A stretch of DNA of 64,000 nt, from positions 124,001 through 188,000 of the forward strand of contig CAWEGV010000010.1 in assembly GCA_963808615.1 (NCBI GenBank). Direction: 5' to 3'. Of this stretch, positions 1-9,582 are shown one piece after another (within the stretch, counting starts at the first letter, position 1; every line of letters starts with the position of its first letter). This DNA is from Palsa-504 sp963808615. GTDB lineage: Bacteria > Actinomycetota > Actinomycetes > Streptosporangiales > Streptosporangiaceae. The notes beneath the pieces were generated by a model that saw only the letters and a program-made list of their open reading frames with translations, had not been told where the DNA came from and made no database searches. Position numbers and translations under genes: made by a program.

Positions 1-2
1 CC

Positions 3-923
3 TGGTGCCGGGACCACGTGCGGCGTCAGCGCGCCCAGGTTCCCCGCGACATGGGGTTCCAGACCAAGACCGAGCTGGCCACCGAGATGGTCACCGGGGC
101 GGTGAAGGCTGCGGTGCCGTTCGGCTGGGCCGCCGGGGACGAGGTCTACGGCCGCAGCTCCAAGCTGCGGGCCGCCTGCGAGGACGCCGGGAAGGGCTAC
201 GTATTCGCGATCCCGGCGAACTTCACGATCCGGCTCCCCTGCGGGCGAAGGGTCACCGCCGGGTCGCTGGCCCGGCTGATCCCGGCCCGCTGCTGGGAGA
301 CCCGCTCCTGCGGGCGCGGCTGCAAGGGCCACCGCGACTACGCCTGGGCCTGGGCCGCCACCTGCTCGCCCCGGCACTGTGTGCTTCTTCGCCGCAGCAT
401 CGCCGACCCCTCCAGCCTGGCGTTCTTCTACTGCCACCCGCCCGCCGGGCGCGCCGTCCCGCTGAGCGTCCTGATCGCCGTGACCGGGAAGAGATGGCCG
501 GTAGAAGAATGCCACCAGCAGGCGAAAGGCCAGGCCGGCTTCGACCAGCACCAGGTCCGGCTCTGGCACTCCTTCCACCGGCACACCGTGCTGTCCATGT
601 CCGCGCTCGCGGTCCTGGCCGCCGCCACGCGCCCGCCGCCCGCACCGCCCGCCGCGGCCGGGCCCCCCGGCGCCGGCCAGCAGCCCTGGGACTGGCGTGA
701 CACCGGGATCCTCCCGGCCAGCGCGGACCAGCCGCCTCCCCGTGACCCCGGCCTGGTCAAGGTCAGCGTCCCCGAAGCCCGCCGCCTGCTGCGCCTGGCC
801 GCCACGCCCATGAGCAGTGCCGCCCGCCAGCTTGGCTACGCATGGTCACGATGGCGGCGAAAACACCAGGCCTGCGCCCGATTCCACCACTACCAGACCC
901 GGCTCCGCGCATCCCCGGCATAA
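3..923 (+). CDS. IS701-family transposase, 5' end outside window
   Basis: This is the C-terminal part of a DDE transposase. The reading frame is already open at base 3, so the true start lies upstream of the window. The conserved block around GDEVYG supplies a catalytic Asp, and EECHQQAKGQAGFDQHQVR followed by WHSFHRH is the typical C-terminal Glu-bearing region of IS701-like transposases. The Ala/Pro-rich stretch at the centre of the visible part is the usual linker. No terminal repeat is visible downstream, and the next gene starts about 80 bases later. The family call rests on motif recognition only. Confidence 0.75.
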   Translation, partial: WCRDHVRRQRAQVPRDMGFQTKTELATEMVTGAVKAAVPFGWAAGDEVYGRSSKLRAACEDAGKGYVFAIPANFTIRLPCGRRVTAGSLARLIPARCWETRSCGRGCKGHRDYAWAWAATCSPRHCVLLRRSIADPSSLAFFYCHPPAGRAVPLSVLIAVTGKRWPVEECHQQAKGQAGFDQHQVRLWHSFHRHTVLSMSALAVLAAATRPPPAPPAAAGPPGAGQQPWDWRDTGILPASADQPPPRDPGLVKVSVPEARRLLRLAATPMSSAARQLGYAWSRWRRKHQACARFHHYQTRLRASPA

Positions 924-1005
924 ACCGTGATCAGGTCATAACCCGGAGCTGTACGACTTGGCAGCCGGGGCGGGAATGCACGGGCCCGGCTGACAGACTT
1001 GGGAC

Positions 1006-1901
1006 ATGGTTGCTGGCGCGCCGTCGGTGCGGCTGTTGCAGGTGCCGTATGATTCGGGCGTTTTCGACGCCCGTATGGCTCCGGGCCGCTGGCGCTGGCC
1101 CGTGCGGGCGCCGCGCAACGGCTTCGCGGCCTGGGACACGCGGTGGAGGAGGTGCTGCTCGAACCGGCCTCATCGCCTGGCTGGCGCGCAGAGCTGAGGA
1201 CGGCGTTCGAGTTGCACCACGTCATTGCCGCCGCCGTCACCGCCGCCCGGGAAGGCAGCCAGATCCCGCTGATGATGTCGGGCAACTGCAACGCCACGCT
1301 GGGGGTGCTCGCCGGGCTCGCCCATCCCGGGCTACGTCTGGGGCTGGTGTGGCTGGACGCGCACGGCGACTTCAACACCCCCGAGCTGGACCAGTCCGGG
1401 TTCCTCGACGGGCAGGGGCTGGCCATGGTGGTCGGGCGGTGCTGGCAGGCGCTGGCTTCCGCCGTTCCCGGCTTCAGCCCGCTGCCCGAGCAGCGGGTCC
1501 TGCTCATCGGAGCGCGCAGCCTGGATCAGGCCGAAGAGGCAGCACTGCGGCGATCGGAGATCACCTGGCTTGCGCCAGCGCAGGCCCGCGACCCCGGCGC
1601 CATCACCGCCGCGCTGCAGGTCCTGGCCGGCAAGGCCGACGTAGTGCATTTCCACGTCGACCTCGACGTGTACGACCCCTCCATCGCCCCAGCCAACAGT
1701 TACGCCGCCCCAGACGGGCTGCTGGCCCACGACGTGCACCGGATCGTGCGCCAGACGGCCGGCCACCTGCCGGTCGTCTCGGCGGCGCTGGCCTCCTACG
1801 ATCCCGCGCTGGACCCTGCCGGACGGATGCGGGACACCGCCCTTGACCTGCTCGGCCAGCTCGCCAGCACAGCGACCCCGCTCCTGCTCGAGCAGCCATA
1901 G
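1006..1901 (+). pseudogene. Arginase/agmatinase-family hydrolase, single frameshift
   Basis: A ureohydrolase-fold protein of about 297 residues. The first frame begins MVAGAPSVRLLQVPYDSG and breaks near base 1076. The second frame continues with GPLALARAGAAQRLRGLG through to the stop. Adding one G after the ATG near 1075 restores the family phrase RMGSGPLALARAG, so this looks like a one-base deletion. Metal-binding motifs are present in the second frame: WLDAHGDFNTPE and HVDLDVYDPSIAP. The usual GGDHS is replaced by SGNCNAT, a variant I associate with actinobacterial arginase-like proteins. The substrate cannot be told from sequence. It may be intact if the deletion is an assembly error. Confidence 0.7.
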
Positions 1902-2049
1902 CACGCCATCAACAATCCCGGCGAAAGCCAGCCTGGCCACTGTCTCGGGCGTAGGTCACAAACCCGGGCTGTAGTACCAGGTCGACGTCACTTTCCGTGA
2001 TTAGCCCTGCTCCTGGCTTACGCGCCGATCCGCCGTCGCTCACCGCCAT

Positions 2050-2571
2050 TTAGTCCAGCGGCTCCACCCGGTAGTCCCCGCCGTCCTCGACCAGCAGAAC
2101 CCCTTTGCCCTTGCCCAATGGCGCGACAACCAGGCCGGCGAGCCCGAGCACGGCGGCCTCGATGGTGGGGCTGTGGCCCACCACCAGCGCCCGGCCGCCC
2201 TCGGGCAGCCCCGCCACCACCTGCCGCAGCGCCAAACCGAGCAGCCAAGACTCGCGCTCGACCAGGTCCGGGTCGATGGCCCGGATGTCCTTCAGGTCCG
2301 CTCGCTTGCCCGCTGCCTTGGCCGCGTCGCGCCAGCGATCCTCCACCGAGGACCGCAGCCCCGTCGCCGCGGTGATCGGGGTGTCGTCCTGGCCGGCCGC
2401 GCGCCGCAAGATTTCCAGCATCTGGGTGGCGCGGGCCGCGCCGCTGGAAACGAATGCGGCGTAGGGCGGGTGCAACCCGCCCCGGCCGATCACCTCGGCA
2501 TCTGCCGCTCCCTGTGGCGTCAGCCGGTCACCCTCGTTATCGGTGTGCCGGCGCAGTTCCACGTACCGCAT
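2050..2571 (-). CDS. Histidine phosphatase family protein (phosphoglycerate mutase-like)
   Basis: A 173-residue cytosolic phosphatase of the SixA/phosphoglycerate-mutase-like branch. The N-terminal RHG motif reads LRRHT, with the phospho-accepting His at residue 9. The second catalytic His lies in VVGHSP at about residue 133, and SSGAARATQ carries the second-site Arg. Length matches compact SixA-type proteins rather than full phosphoglycerate mutases. It stands alone, convergent with the upstream arginase-like gene and divergent from the YbaK gene. The substrate is unknown. Confidence 0.8.
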   Translation of the reverse strand: MRYVELRRHTDNEGDRLTPQGAADAEVIGRGGLHPPYAAFVSSGAARATQMLEILRRAAGQDDTPITAATGLRSSVEDRWRDAAKAAGKRADLKDIRAIDPDLVERESWLLGLALRQVVAGLPEGGRALVVGHSPTIEAAVLGLAGLVVAPLGKGKGVLLVEDGGDYRVEPLD

Positions 2572-2814
2572 GAGCGGGTCTTGCCCCGTCGTGGCGCGGT
2601 CATGCCCGGCATTGCCGCGATCACGCCAGGCGCCCTAACCGCCGGGCAGGTGAGACGGCCCCGAGGCGTTGTGTCACGCCCTGGTCGTGAACGGCCGCGG
2701 GCGGCCGGCGATCATGCGGCCGCCGCCCGCCCCCGGCGGGGCCGGCAACTGCCATGGGCCGCGAGGGCGTATCCGGGTTATGATCGGTTCCCCGGCGAGA
2801 TGAGGGGCGGGGTG

Positions 2815-3303
2815 ATGACGCAGGTAACGGAGCATCTCGAAACCCACGGCGTCCCGTTCGAGCCCATCGCGCACCAGCAGACCTACACCTCGATCGCCGA
2901 GGCGAGGGCGCTCGGCATCGACGCCAGCGAGGTTCTCAAGACGGTCGCGATGCGCGTCGCGGACGGCTACGCCCTGATGGCGGTCCCGGCAACCTGCCGC
3001 CTCGACATGCATCTCGTGCAGGCGGCGGTGGGCGATCGCCATGTCCGGCTTGCCACCGAACAGGAGCTGCTACGGGACTTTCCAGGCATCGAGCTGGGCG
3101 CCCTGCCGCCGCTTGGCTCGCTGCTGGGCGCACCGCTGTACGTCGATCAGGAGGTGCTCCAGCACGAAACGGTGGTCTTTGCCGCAGGGAGCCAGACCGA
3201 ATCCGTTCAGATCAAGACGGCGGACCTGCTCCAGCACGAGCAGGTGACGACCCTGCCGTTGATCAAGCATCCCGACGAGAATGACACGGACTGGCGGCGG
3301 TAG
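2815..3303 (+). CDS. YbaK/EbsC-family aminoacyl-tRNA deacylase
   Basis: A 162-residue single-domain protein of the YbaK/ProX tRNA-editing superfamily, which hydrolyses misacylated tRNAs. The frame is open far upstream, but the ATG inside GGGGTGATG is chosen because it follows a purine-rich GAGATGAGGGGCGG stretch and gives the standard family N-terminus (HLETHGVPFEPIAH). The conserved Lys lies in SEVLKTVAMR at about residue 42. TCRLD and the C-terminal VQIKTADLL block also fit the family. No partner gene is adjacent. The amino-acid specificity cannot be inferred. Confidence 0.85.
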   Translation: MTQVTEHLETHGVPFEPIAHQQTYTSIAEARALGIDASEVLKTVAMRVADGYALMAVPATCRLDMHLVQAAVGDRHVRLATEQELLRDFPGIELGALPPLGSLLGAPLYVDQEVLQHETVVFAAGSQTESVQIKTADLLQHEQVTTLPLIKHPDENDTDWRR

Positions 3304-3595
3304 CCACAGGCCTGCACCTCCTGCGGCACGCATAGCCGGCAGGCAACACGCCGGTCCCGAGATCGGATCACACTCAGTGACGGGTGCCGGCCCGGGCCCA
3401 GTGCGCAAGTATCCGCCGATCTGTATCTTCGGCGGTCGCGATCAGAGGATTACCGCCCTCGCGCAGATTAGGTCGATCTGGCTCGCGATCTCCGGGGCGG
3501 CTTGATGGCGACCGGACATAGCCGAATTGAGTGCGTTCGTGTGAGACCGCCTTGTGGGGTTGAAAGCCACGGAACTGGCCACTGCGCAGTCACCT

Positions 3596-3641
3596 GTTCG
3601 GCGGGTTGCCCCGTCTTTGCAGGTGAGCCAACCTGCCGAAC
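3596..3641. promoter_or_regulatory. 13-bp inverted repeat upstream of the membrane-protein gene
   Basis: GTTCGGCGGGTTG and CAACCTGCCGAAC form 13-base arms with one mismatch around a 20-base loop. The right arm ends 21 bases before the GTG of the next gene. It could be an operator or an RNA hairpin controlling the membrane protein and the CHAT-STAND gene behind it. Function is inferred from position only. Confidence 0.4.
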
Positions 3642-3662
3642 GGGCGGTTTACGCTGTAGCGC

Positions 3663-4211
3663 GTGACGTCCAATGAGCTAGAGGGTCACGCGGAGACGCT
3701 GGAGTTGATCAACGCTGAGCTGACCGCGCGCCTTGACCGGCAGGCCAACTCGACCGCGAAGATCGATACCAAGGCCGTTGCGCTGGCCGGGTATGTCGTG
3801 GTCGCCGCGTCGTTTCTGGCGACGCAGCACCCACAGCCAGTCCTGGCTGGCCTTGCCTATGCCGCCTATGTGGTGACGTTTGGCTTGAGCGTCTTCGCGT
3901 ACGCGGTCGGCACCTACCGCGACGTCCCGGATCCGCGTCGGCTGCTCTACCACTACGCGAAGCGGACCAAGCCTGAGGTACTCGGCGCACTCGCCGTCGA
4001 GCGGGTCAAGGCATTCGACGCTAACGCCAGGAGGCACAAGCGCAAGGCGCAACTCTGGCGCGTTAGCCTCGCCAGCCTGGCCATAGGCGTGACGCTAATG
4101 GTGGTGTCCGTCGTAGTGCACACTAGTCATCATGGCAGCACCGCAAGACCCGGACCAGGACCCAGCGGGGTTGGCAGCCCCACAGCAAGTGTCACCAGAT
4201 CCGTCCCCTGA
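3663..4211 (+). CDS. Small membrane protein with SLATT/PycTM-like architecture
   Basis: A 182-residue protein starting at a GTG. An N-terminal amphipathic helix (ELEGHAETLELINAELTARLDRQ) precedes KIDTKAVALAG. Two membrane helices follow at about residues 38-55 and 60-82. Then comes a charged cytosolic helix with AKRTKPEVLGALAVERVKAF and RRHKRKAQLWR, and a third membrane helix near residues 135-156. The layout of helix, D-x-KA segment, TM pair, long charged helix and final TM resembles the SLATT and PycTM (Pycsar effector) membrane effectors of bacterial conflict systems. Sequence identity to those families was not tested. It precedes the CHAT-STAND gene on the same strand, which suggests a joint role. 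Confidence 0.65.
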   Translation: MTSNELEGHAETLELINAELTARLDRQANSTAKIDTKAVALAGYVVVAASFLATQHPQPVLAGLAYAAYVVTFGLSVFAYAVGTYRDVPDPRRLLYHYAKRTKPEVLGALAVERVKAFDANARRHKRKAQLWRVSLASLAIGVTLMVVSVVVHTSHHGSTARPGPGPSGVGSPTASVTRSVP

Positions 4212-4299
4212 CGCGGCGGAGCCGCCGTCTGCCGAAGAAGCCGACTGGCTTGACTCGCTCGACGACGATGACCTCGCTAGCCCCGAATGGCGAGGTTAA
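4132..4299 (+). CDS. Possible 55-residue acidic protein overlapping the membrane-protein gene
   Basis: An ATG-to-TAA frame that begins inside the 3' end of the membrane-protein gene in another frame. It encodes a very acidic peptide rich in Pro, Asp and Glu that ends WLDSLDDDDLASPEWRG. No convincing ribosome-binding site precedes it. The final 88 bases lie outside the upstream gene and keep an open, acidic frame, which is why it is listed. It may be chance. Confidence 0.3.
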   Translation: MAAPQDPDQDPAGLAAPQQVSPDPSPDAAEPPSAEEADWLDSLDDDDLASPEWRG

Positions 4300-4508
4300 G
4301 TCGCAAGCCCGGTTGTCCGCCCGCCACATGATTACCTTATGTTACTCCAATGTATACCTCGAGTGATACTCCCGTTGCCGCCGGGCGGCGATGATCATCA
4401 ATCCCGGCATCTGCCAGCAGGCTGATCTCGGCATAGAATTGCCGGTAGCCATATGGTCGCTCGTGGTAGTAAATCGCGGACATGGCAGGTGCTGGACTTG
4501 GGAGTTGC

Positions 4509-7500
4509 ATGATGGTAGCCGTACTGCGGCTGGAGGTCACGCAGTTCCACGATCCAGCCCGTTGGCGTTGGGTGCTCAAGGATCAGGACCAGGAGATCGT
4601 CGCTGAGCATCGGGTAGACGTGGATACCGCGTGCTGGCAATTCGAAGCCATGCGAGACCTATTTGCGTATCTGGCGTGGCGTGCGGCGCCAGATCGCCGG
4701 CTGGCGCATGAGGAGGAGCTCGTCGCCGAGGTTGGGGCGTGGGTTGGGGAGCACGTATTCGGGCCGGTGGGGGTGGCGCTCGGGCAACGGTCCCCCGCGG
4801 CAGTCCGTGTGGTGGTCCCGCAGGAAGCGCGGATCGTCGCGTTTTACCCGTTAGAGTGCGCGATCGTCGCGGGTCGCCCGCTCGCGTTGCAGCGGGTCGG
4901 GCTGGTCTTCGATGTCGGTGGGGGTCGGGCCGTGGCAGAGCCCAAACGTCCGGTAGGTGAACGCCTGCGGATTCTTGGCCTGTTCAGCCTTCCCGAGGGG
5001 ACGTCGGCGCTGGGCCTGCGGAAGGAACGCGTCGGCCTATCCCGGGTGGTGAAAACGATCGCTGACACCAATCACACCGCGGTCGAGCTGAAAGTGGTCC
5101 AGTACGGGGTCTCCCGGGCACGCCTCCGGGAAATCGTTGAAGATGCCGACGGCTGGGACATTCTTCATCTCTCCGGTCACGGCCGGGCCGGTACGGTGCT
5201 GCTGGAGGAGCTGGACGGATCACCGGACCCGATCACGACGGGTGAGCTGTCCGGATTGCTCGAGCCGTTGGCCAAGCGGGTGAAGTTGGTTACAGTCTCG
5301 TCGTGTTCCTCCGCTGCGCTGACGGCCGAGCAGCTGTCCTTGCTGGGGTTCGCCGCTGCCGCGCCTGCTATTGAAGAGCCGATTCCTCAAGGCGCGCCCG
5401 CCAGCGCGAATGACAGCAACGAAGCACGGGTTGCCGTGCTCGCAGTGGAGCTGGCCTCTCGCCTGGACTGCGCAGTGCTGGCGATGCGGTACCCGGTCAC
5501 CAGTTCCCTAGCGACCGGATTGGCTGAGGGACTGTATGACGCGCTGATCGGCCTGGGCCAAAGCCTTCCTGCTGCCCTTGGATCCGTATTGCCCTCGCTC
5601 GTTGAGCATCCGCCCACCCTTGGGTATCCCGCCCTCTCGGTGGCCACGCCGGCGATCTTCGGCGCACGGGCACTGGACGCTGATGCTATCCGGGCACCTC
5701 ACGGTGAACTCGCCGCGGATGAGGAACGGGCGCGGAAGTTGCGCGACTGTCCGCCGCAGCCCCCACGGTTTGTCGGCAGGGTCGGCGTCATGGCTCGTGC
5801 CGGCGCGGCGCTGGCTCCGCATAGCGGCGTACCAGGCATGGTGGTGCACGGTATGGCGGGATCGGGAAAGACCGCGTGCGCGGCGGAATTGGCCTACACA
5901 CATCACGATAGCTTCGACCGGGTGGTGTGGTTCAAGGCTCCCGACGAAGGAGCAGACATCGCCGATGCGCTCTCCCGCTTCGCGCGCAAAATCGAAGCGC
6001 AGATCCCCGAGCTCCTATTCGCGCACTTGCTGGAGGATGAGGGGACACTGGCCCGGTTCGTGCCGTCGTTGACCGGATTCGCTGAGCGCAACCGTGTCCT
6101 GGTCATCGTCGATAACGCCGAATCCCTGCTAACCGCCACGGGAGCGTGGCGGGACAACCGCTGGCGCCTGGTCATCGCCGCACTGACAGCCCACCAAGGC
6201 CCATCGCGGCTGGTAATCACCAGCCGTCGGCCTGTCAACGAGCGGGACGGGCGGCTTCAGGCAGAGACGATGCACGCACTGTCCCGGGATGAGGCTGTGC
6301 TCCTTGCCCGGGAACTGCCGCACCTGCGGGCCTTGCTGGACGAGCAGGCACAAGGTCCGAGGGCCGCTGAGACCAGGGAGCTTGCGCGCTGGGTGCTGGC
6401 AGCGACGCAGGGCCATCCGCAGCTGCTGGAGCTGGCCGATGGCCAGGCAGCGGACATTGACCGGCTCACGGCCCTGCGGGCTGCCGCCGATCATGCATGG
6501 ATCGCCCGCGGGGGCTTGCCTGAGGGGTTCTTCACCAGCGGGGAATCGGCGGCCTCGGCGGAGGACTACACCGACGTCCTCGCCGCATGGACCCGCACCG
6601 TGACGGACGGGTTGCCGGAAGAGGCGCAGGCACTCTTCTGGTTCCTGTGCTGTCTGGAAGAGTCCGACCGCCACGGGCCGCGCATCGGCAGGGTAATCGC
6701 GGAGAATTGGGCGAATGCGCGATCTCGCCTGGATTTGCCGGGGGATCCAGCCGAGATCGGCGAGCTGCTCGACATGATCGCGGCCTGCGCGCTGCTTGCA
6801 CCGGACCGCCACCCCGGCCACGGCAGGGTGGTCGGGTACCGGATACATCCGCTGATAGCCATGGCCGGCCGGGCGCGAGCGGGGGCGCGATTCCAGACAG
6901 CGGTAGACACAGAACTGGCCCGCTACTGGACCACGATCGCAAACGATGCCCTGAAGCGCGAGGTCGAGACGAGCGGGCTGATGGTGCGGGCCGGGCTGGC
7001 CGGTGCACCGTATCTGCTGCGCCTGAACGCATGGGAAGACGCCGGACGGCTACTTGACCGGGTGCTGCAACGTGATGATCGCCGCTCGACGGCGGTGGCG
7101 GTGCTGCCCGCACTGGAGCAGATCTACGAGGCCAGTATCGGCACCGACCGCGAGTCCGCCGCGGCCGGGCGGAGGGACTTCGCGCGGGGGCTAATCCACT
7201 CGGCGGCCTCGGTGGAACGGCTGATGCAGGAGCGGATAGCGACGGTGCTGGCCTATCACGACTACCAGGCGGCCTCGACGATGGCCGGCGACCTGGCTTG
7301 GATTTACCTGCGGTCGGGGCAATTCGATGAGGCGCTGCAGATGGCCGATCGCTGCATCGGCTATACACGGCAGACCCGCTGGGGACCGTGGACTCAGCTC
7401 GGGGATGAGGTCCAGCGCCTGCAGATCCTGGTCTTCACGGGAAAGGCAGAACAGGTGCTGTCCGACATGGAACGGCTGCGTGCCCAGGCGGACGCCTTGC

Positions 7501-8273
7501 CCGGTACGGGAAACCAGCCGGAGACGGTCAAGCTGTGGACCGTTCGAGAGCGGCTGCTGGATGCCGGCCGCACGGCGGCGCTGCAGCTCAAGCAGTGGGC
7601 GCGGGCGGTGGAACTGAACACAGCGGTGGCCGACTCGCAGCGGGCACGGGCAGCGACGAAGACCGAAATCGCGCGGACCCAGTTCAACAGGTGCGGGCCC
7701 CTGCTGCAACTCGGCCGGCTGGACGAGGCGCGGCGGCTGCTGCGGGAGTGCCGGGAGATCTTCGACCGCGCTCACGACGACCGTATGCTCGGCAACGTCT
7801 TCAGCATGCTTGCCCTCGCGGAGCGCGAGCTGACGCACGGCGAAGTCGCGCTCGGCCTGGCCCGCGATGCCCTGCGGTACGGCTATCTAGCTGATGACGT
7901 GGACGGCATCCCCGTCAGCCACTTCAACCTGGGCACCTACCTGCGGGAGGACGCGGGGGACCCAGGAGACGCACTGGCGCATCATCTGGCCGCCGCGCTG
8001 ATCTACGCGGTCACTGGTGGCCAGTACCTAGAGCAATCGGTGCACGCAGCCGCAGCCGATCTGCAAAGATCCCCCGATGCCTCCGGGATTCCTGGCGACG
8101 TGGCTGAGTTGTGCCGCCGCGTCGGCAAGGTGCCCGGGGCACAGCTGGGCAAGCTGCTCACCCGGCTCGCGCCCGACCCGGAGGCGCGCCAGCGGAGGCT
8201 AGAGGAACTGATCACACAAGTCGGCGCCCTGGCATCGGCCCCTAAAGCGACTGCGCGCCGTGAACCTCTTTGA
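4509..8273 (+). CDS. CHAT protease - STAND NTPase - TPR protein
   Basis: A 1254-residue signalling protein; residues are counted from the ATG at 4509, which GGGAG precedes more closely than the upstream ATG at 4482. Residues 1-290 are a CHAT (caspase-like) domain with catalytic His in ILHLSGHG (about 224) and Cys in VTVSSCSSA (about 266). Next comes a STAND/NB-ARC-type NTPase with Walker A GMAGSGKT (about 448-455) and Walker B RVLVIVDNAE (Asp about 535), then a winged-helix-like segment. From about residue 850 to the end it is alpha-helical with TPR-like repeats. In this architecture the repeats sense a trigger, the NTPase oligomerises and the protease is released. Such proteins are typical of bacterial conflict systems. 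All catalytic residues are present and the frame is intact. Confidence 0.85.
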   Translation: MMVAVLRLEVTQFHDPARWRWVLKDQDQEIVAEHRVDVDTACWQFEAMRDLFAYLAWRAAPDRRLAHEEELVAEVGAWVGEHVFGPVGVALGQRSPAAVRVVVPQEARIVAFYPLECAIVAGRPLALQRVGLVFDVGGGRAVAEPKRPVGERLRILGLFSLPEGTSALGLRKERVGLSRVVKTIADTNHTAVELKVVQYGVSRARLREIVEDADGWDILHLSGHGRAGTVLLEELDGSPDPITTGELSGLLEPLAKRVKLVTVSSCSSAALTAEQLSLLGFAAAAPAIEEPIPQGAPASANDSNEARVAVLAVELASRLDCAVLAMRYPVTSSLATGLAEGLYDALIGLGQSLPAALGSVLPSLVEHPPTLGYPALSVATPAIFGARALDADAIRAPHGELAADEERARKLRDCPPQPPRFVGRVGVMARAGAALAPHSGVPGMVVHGMAGSGKTACAAELAYTHHDSFDRVVWFKAPDEGADIADALSRFARKIEAQIPELLFAHLLEDEGTLARFVPSLTGFAERNRVLVIVDNAESLLTATGAWRDNRWRLVIAALTAHQGPSRLVITSRRPVNERDGRLQAETMHALSRDEAVLLARELPHLRALLDEQAQGPRAAETRELARWVLAATQGHPQLLELADGQAADIDRLTALRAAADHAWIARGGLPEGFFTSGESAASAEDYTDVLAAWTRTVTDGLPEEAQALFWFLCCLEESDRHGPRIGRVIAENWANARSRLDLPGDPAEIGELLDMIAACALLAPDRHPGHGRVVGYRIHPLIAMAGRARAGARFQTAVDTELARYWTTIANDALKREVETSGLMVRAGLAGAPYLLRLNAWEDAGRLLDRVLQRDDRRSTAVAVLPALEQIYEASIGTDRESAAAGRRDFARGLIHSAASVERLMQERIATVLAYHDYQAASTMAGDLAWIYLRSGQFDEALQMADRCIGYTRQTRWGPWTQLGDEVQRLQILVFTGKAEQVLSDMERLRAQADALPGTGNQPETVKLWTVRERLLDAGRTAALQLKQWARAVELNTAVADSQRARAATKTEIARTQFNRCGPLLQLGRLDEARRLLRECREIFDRAHDDRMLGNVFSMLALAERELTHGEVALGLARDALRYGYLADDVDGIPVSHFNLGTYLREDAGDPGDALAHHLAAALIYAVTGGQYLEQSVHAAAADLQRSPDASGIPGDVAELCRRVGKVPGAQLGKLLTRLAPDPEARQRRLEELITQVGALASAPKATARREPL

Positions 8274-8617
8274 CCAGCCATCCCGCCGACTCGCCCGAGG
8301 GCGGCCAAAGCTGACCGTTCCAGCCGCCGAACGGGTTGTCCGTGTCCGATGTCACCGTGACAGTTTGGACAGCAGCCAACAGGTCTGCGTATGCGGTGCC
8401 TGCCGAGAGGAGGGTGCGCAGAACCGGCTGATCTGAGCGCAGTCGATTAGGCGAACCGCTAAGCCGTTAGACGCACATACTCGGCGATATGATTTCCTAC
8501 CAGAACGATGGAAAATACTCGACGGCAGACTCCCGCAAGGCGGGCAAATCGTGAGTGAGTATTCCAATGCATGGATAGATATACGCCACGACAACGCCCG
8601 CAATTCGGCAATGTCGG
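8274..8617. other. Gap with no convincing gene
   Basis: The stretch behind the CHAT-STAND gene has lower GC content. Open frames exist on both strands, but none has a start signal or recognisable motif. Confidence 0.5.
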
Positions 8618-8650
8618 GCGTCTCCCGGGGCAATGAGTCGCGGGAGACGC
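8618..8650 (-). terminator. Hairpin terminator behind the recombinase
   Basis: GCGTCTCCCG and CGGGAGACGC form a perfect 10-base stem around a 13-base loop. It sits 8 bases beyond the stop of the recombinase reading leftward. There is no U-tract, as is common in high-GC actinobacteria. Confidence 0.5.
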
Positions 8651-8657
8651 AGGCTGT

Positions 8658-9582
8658 TCAGGTGCCGGAGGCCATGTAGGCGGCCAGGATGTAGTTCGGG
8701 TGGCGGTCCAGGTTCTGCCGGGCCCGGTCATACCGCATGGTGGTGCGCGGGTCGGCGTGACGGGCGGCGATCTGGACGTCGCGCAGGTCAACGCCAGCGT
8801 CCAGCATGGTCGTGACAAATGTATGGCGCAGCATGTGCGGGTGAGCCCCGGTGGCCTGGATGCCGGCATCTTCCGCGAGGTGCCGCAGGCGCCGGTGGCC
8901 GCGTGCCGGTCCATCCGGGCGCCGCGGGTGTTCAGCAGGATCGGCCCGCGGGCCCTGAAGCCGATCGCCCGGTCGATGGCCCGGCCGACCGCTGGCGGCA
9001 GCGGGACCAGCACCACCTTGGTGCCCTTGCCGCAGACCCGCAGCACCCGGTGACCGTGCTCCTCGCCGAGGTCGGCAATGTCCGCGGCGGTGGCCTCGAA
9101 GATCCGCAAGCCGAGCAGCCCGAGCATGGCCACCAGAGCGAATCACACGGGTCCGCCGACTGGCGGGCGGCGGTGAGCAGCGCCTCGAACTGTAGATGCG
9201 TGAACCCCAGGGTGGGTGATTCGGCAGGGACCGTCGGGCGGCGCACGTGATCGGCGGGTGACTGCTGCAGGACGCCGTCGATGACGCAGGTGCGGTAGAA
9301 CCCGGCCGCGACGGAGAACCGCCGGGATACCGTGGAGGGCTTGAACCGGCGGATTTCCTGCATCCACCGGATGTACAGCTCCAGGTGCGGCCGCTGCGCG
9401 GCCAGCGGGTCCAGGCCCCGCTCAGCGCACCAGGCCAGGTAGCAGCGCAGGTCAGATTCGGTGCACCGGCGGGAGGAGCCCTTGAAGCGGGCTAGATAGC
9501 CGGCTACTGCCAGCCGCAGCTGGTCAGTGAACGGCATGGGAGGAGCGGAGGGGGCTGTGCCCAGCGTGGCGAGGTCCATCAT
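8658..9582 (-). pseudogene. Tyrosine recombinase (XerC/D-like integrase), two frameshifts
   Basis: The protein is readable across three frames and would be about 308 residues. The N-terminal SAM-like domain begins MMDLATLGTAPSAPP. Catalytic residues fall in separate frames: Arg in LLGLRIFEA, HMLRHTF, and the Tyr nucleophile in TTMRYDRARQN. One base restored near 9142 gives DFALVAMLGLLGLRIFEA, and one restored near 8894 gives RHAATRRLRHLAEDAG. Both breaks are therefore single-base deletions. It is otherwise full length, and no residue loss was noticed. The hairpin directly downstream would terminate it. It is either a young pseudogene or intact with sequencing errors. Confidence 0.75.

Noticed and set aside
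4337..4486. Minus-strand frame MSAIYYHERPYGYRQFYAEI upstream of the CHAT gene
   Set aside because: Protein-like composition but no ribosome site, and it overlaps the probable promoter of the CHAT-STAND gene.
8352..8633. 93-residue minus-strand frame between CHAT-STAND gene and recombinase
   Set aside because: No start signal, no motif, and it crosses the hairpin terminator region.
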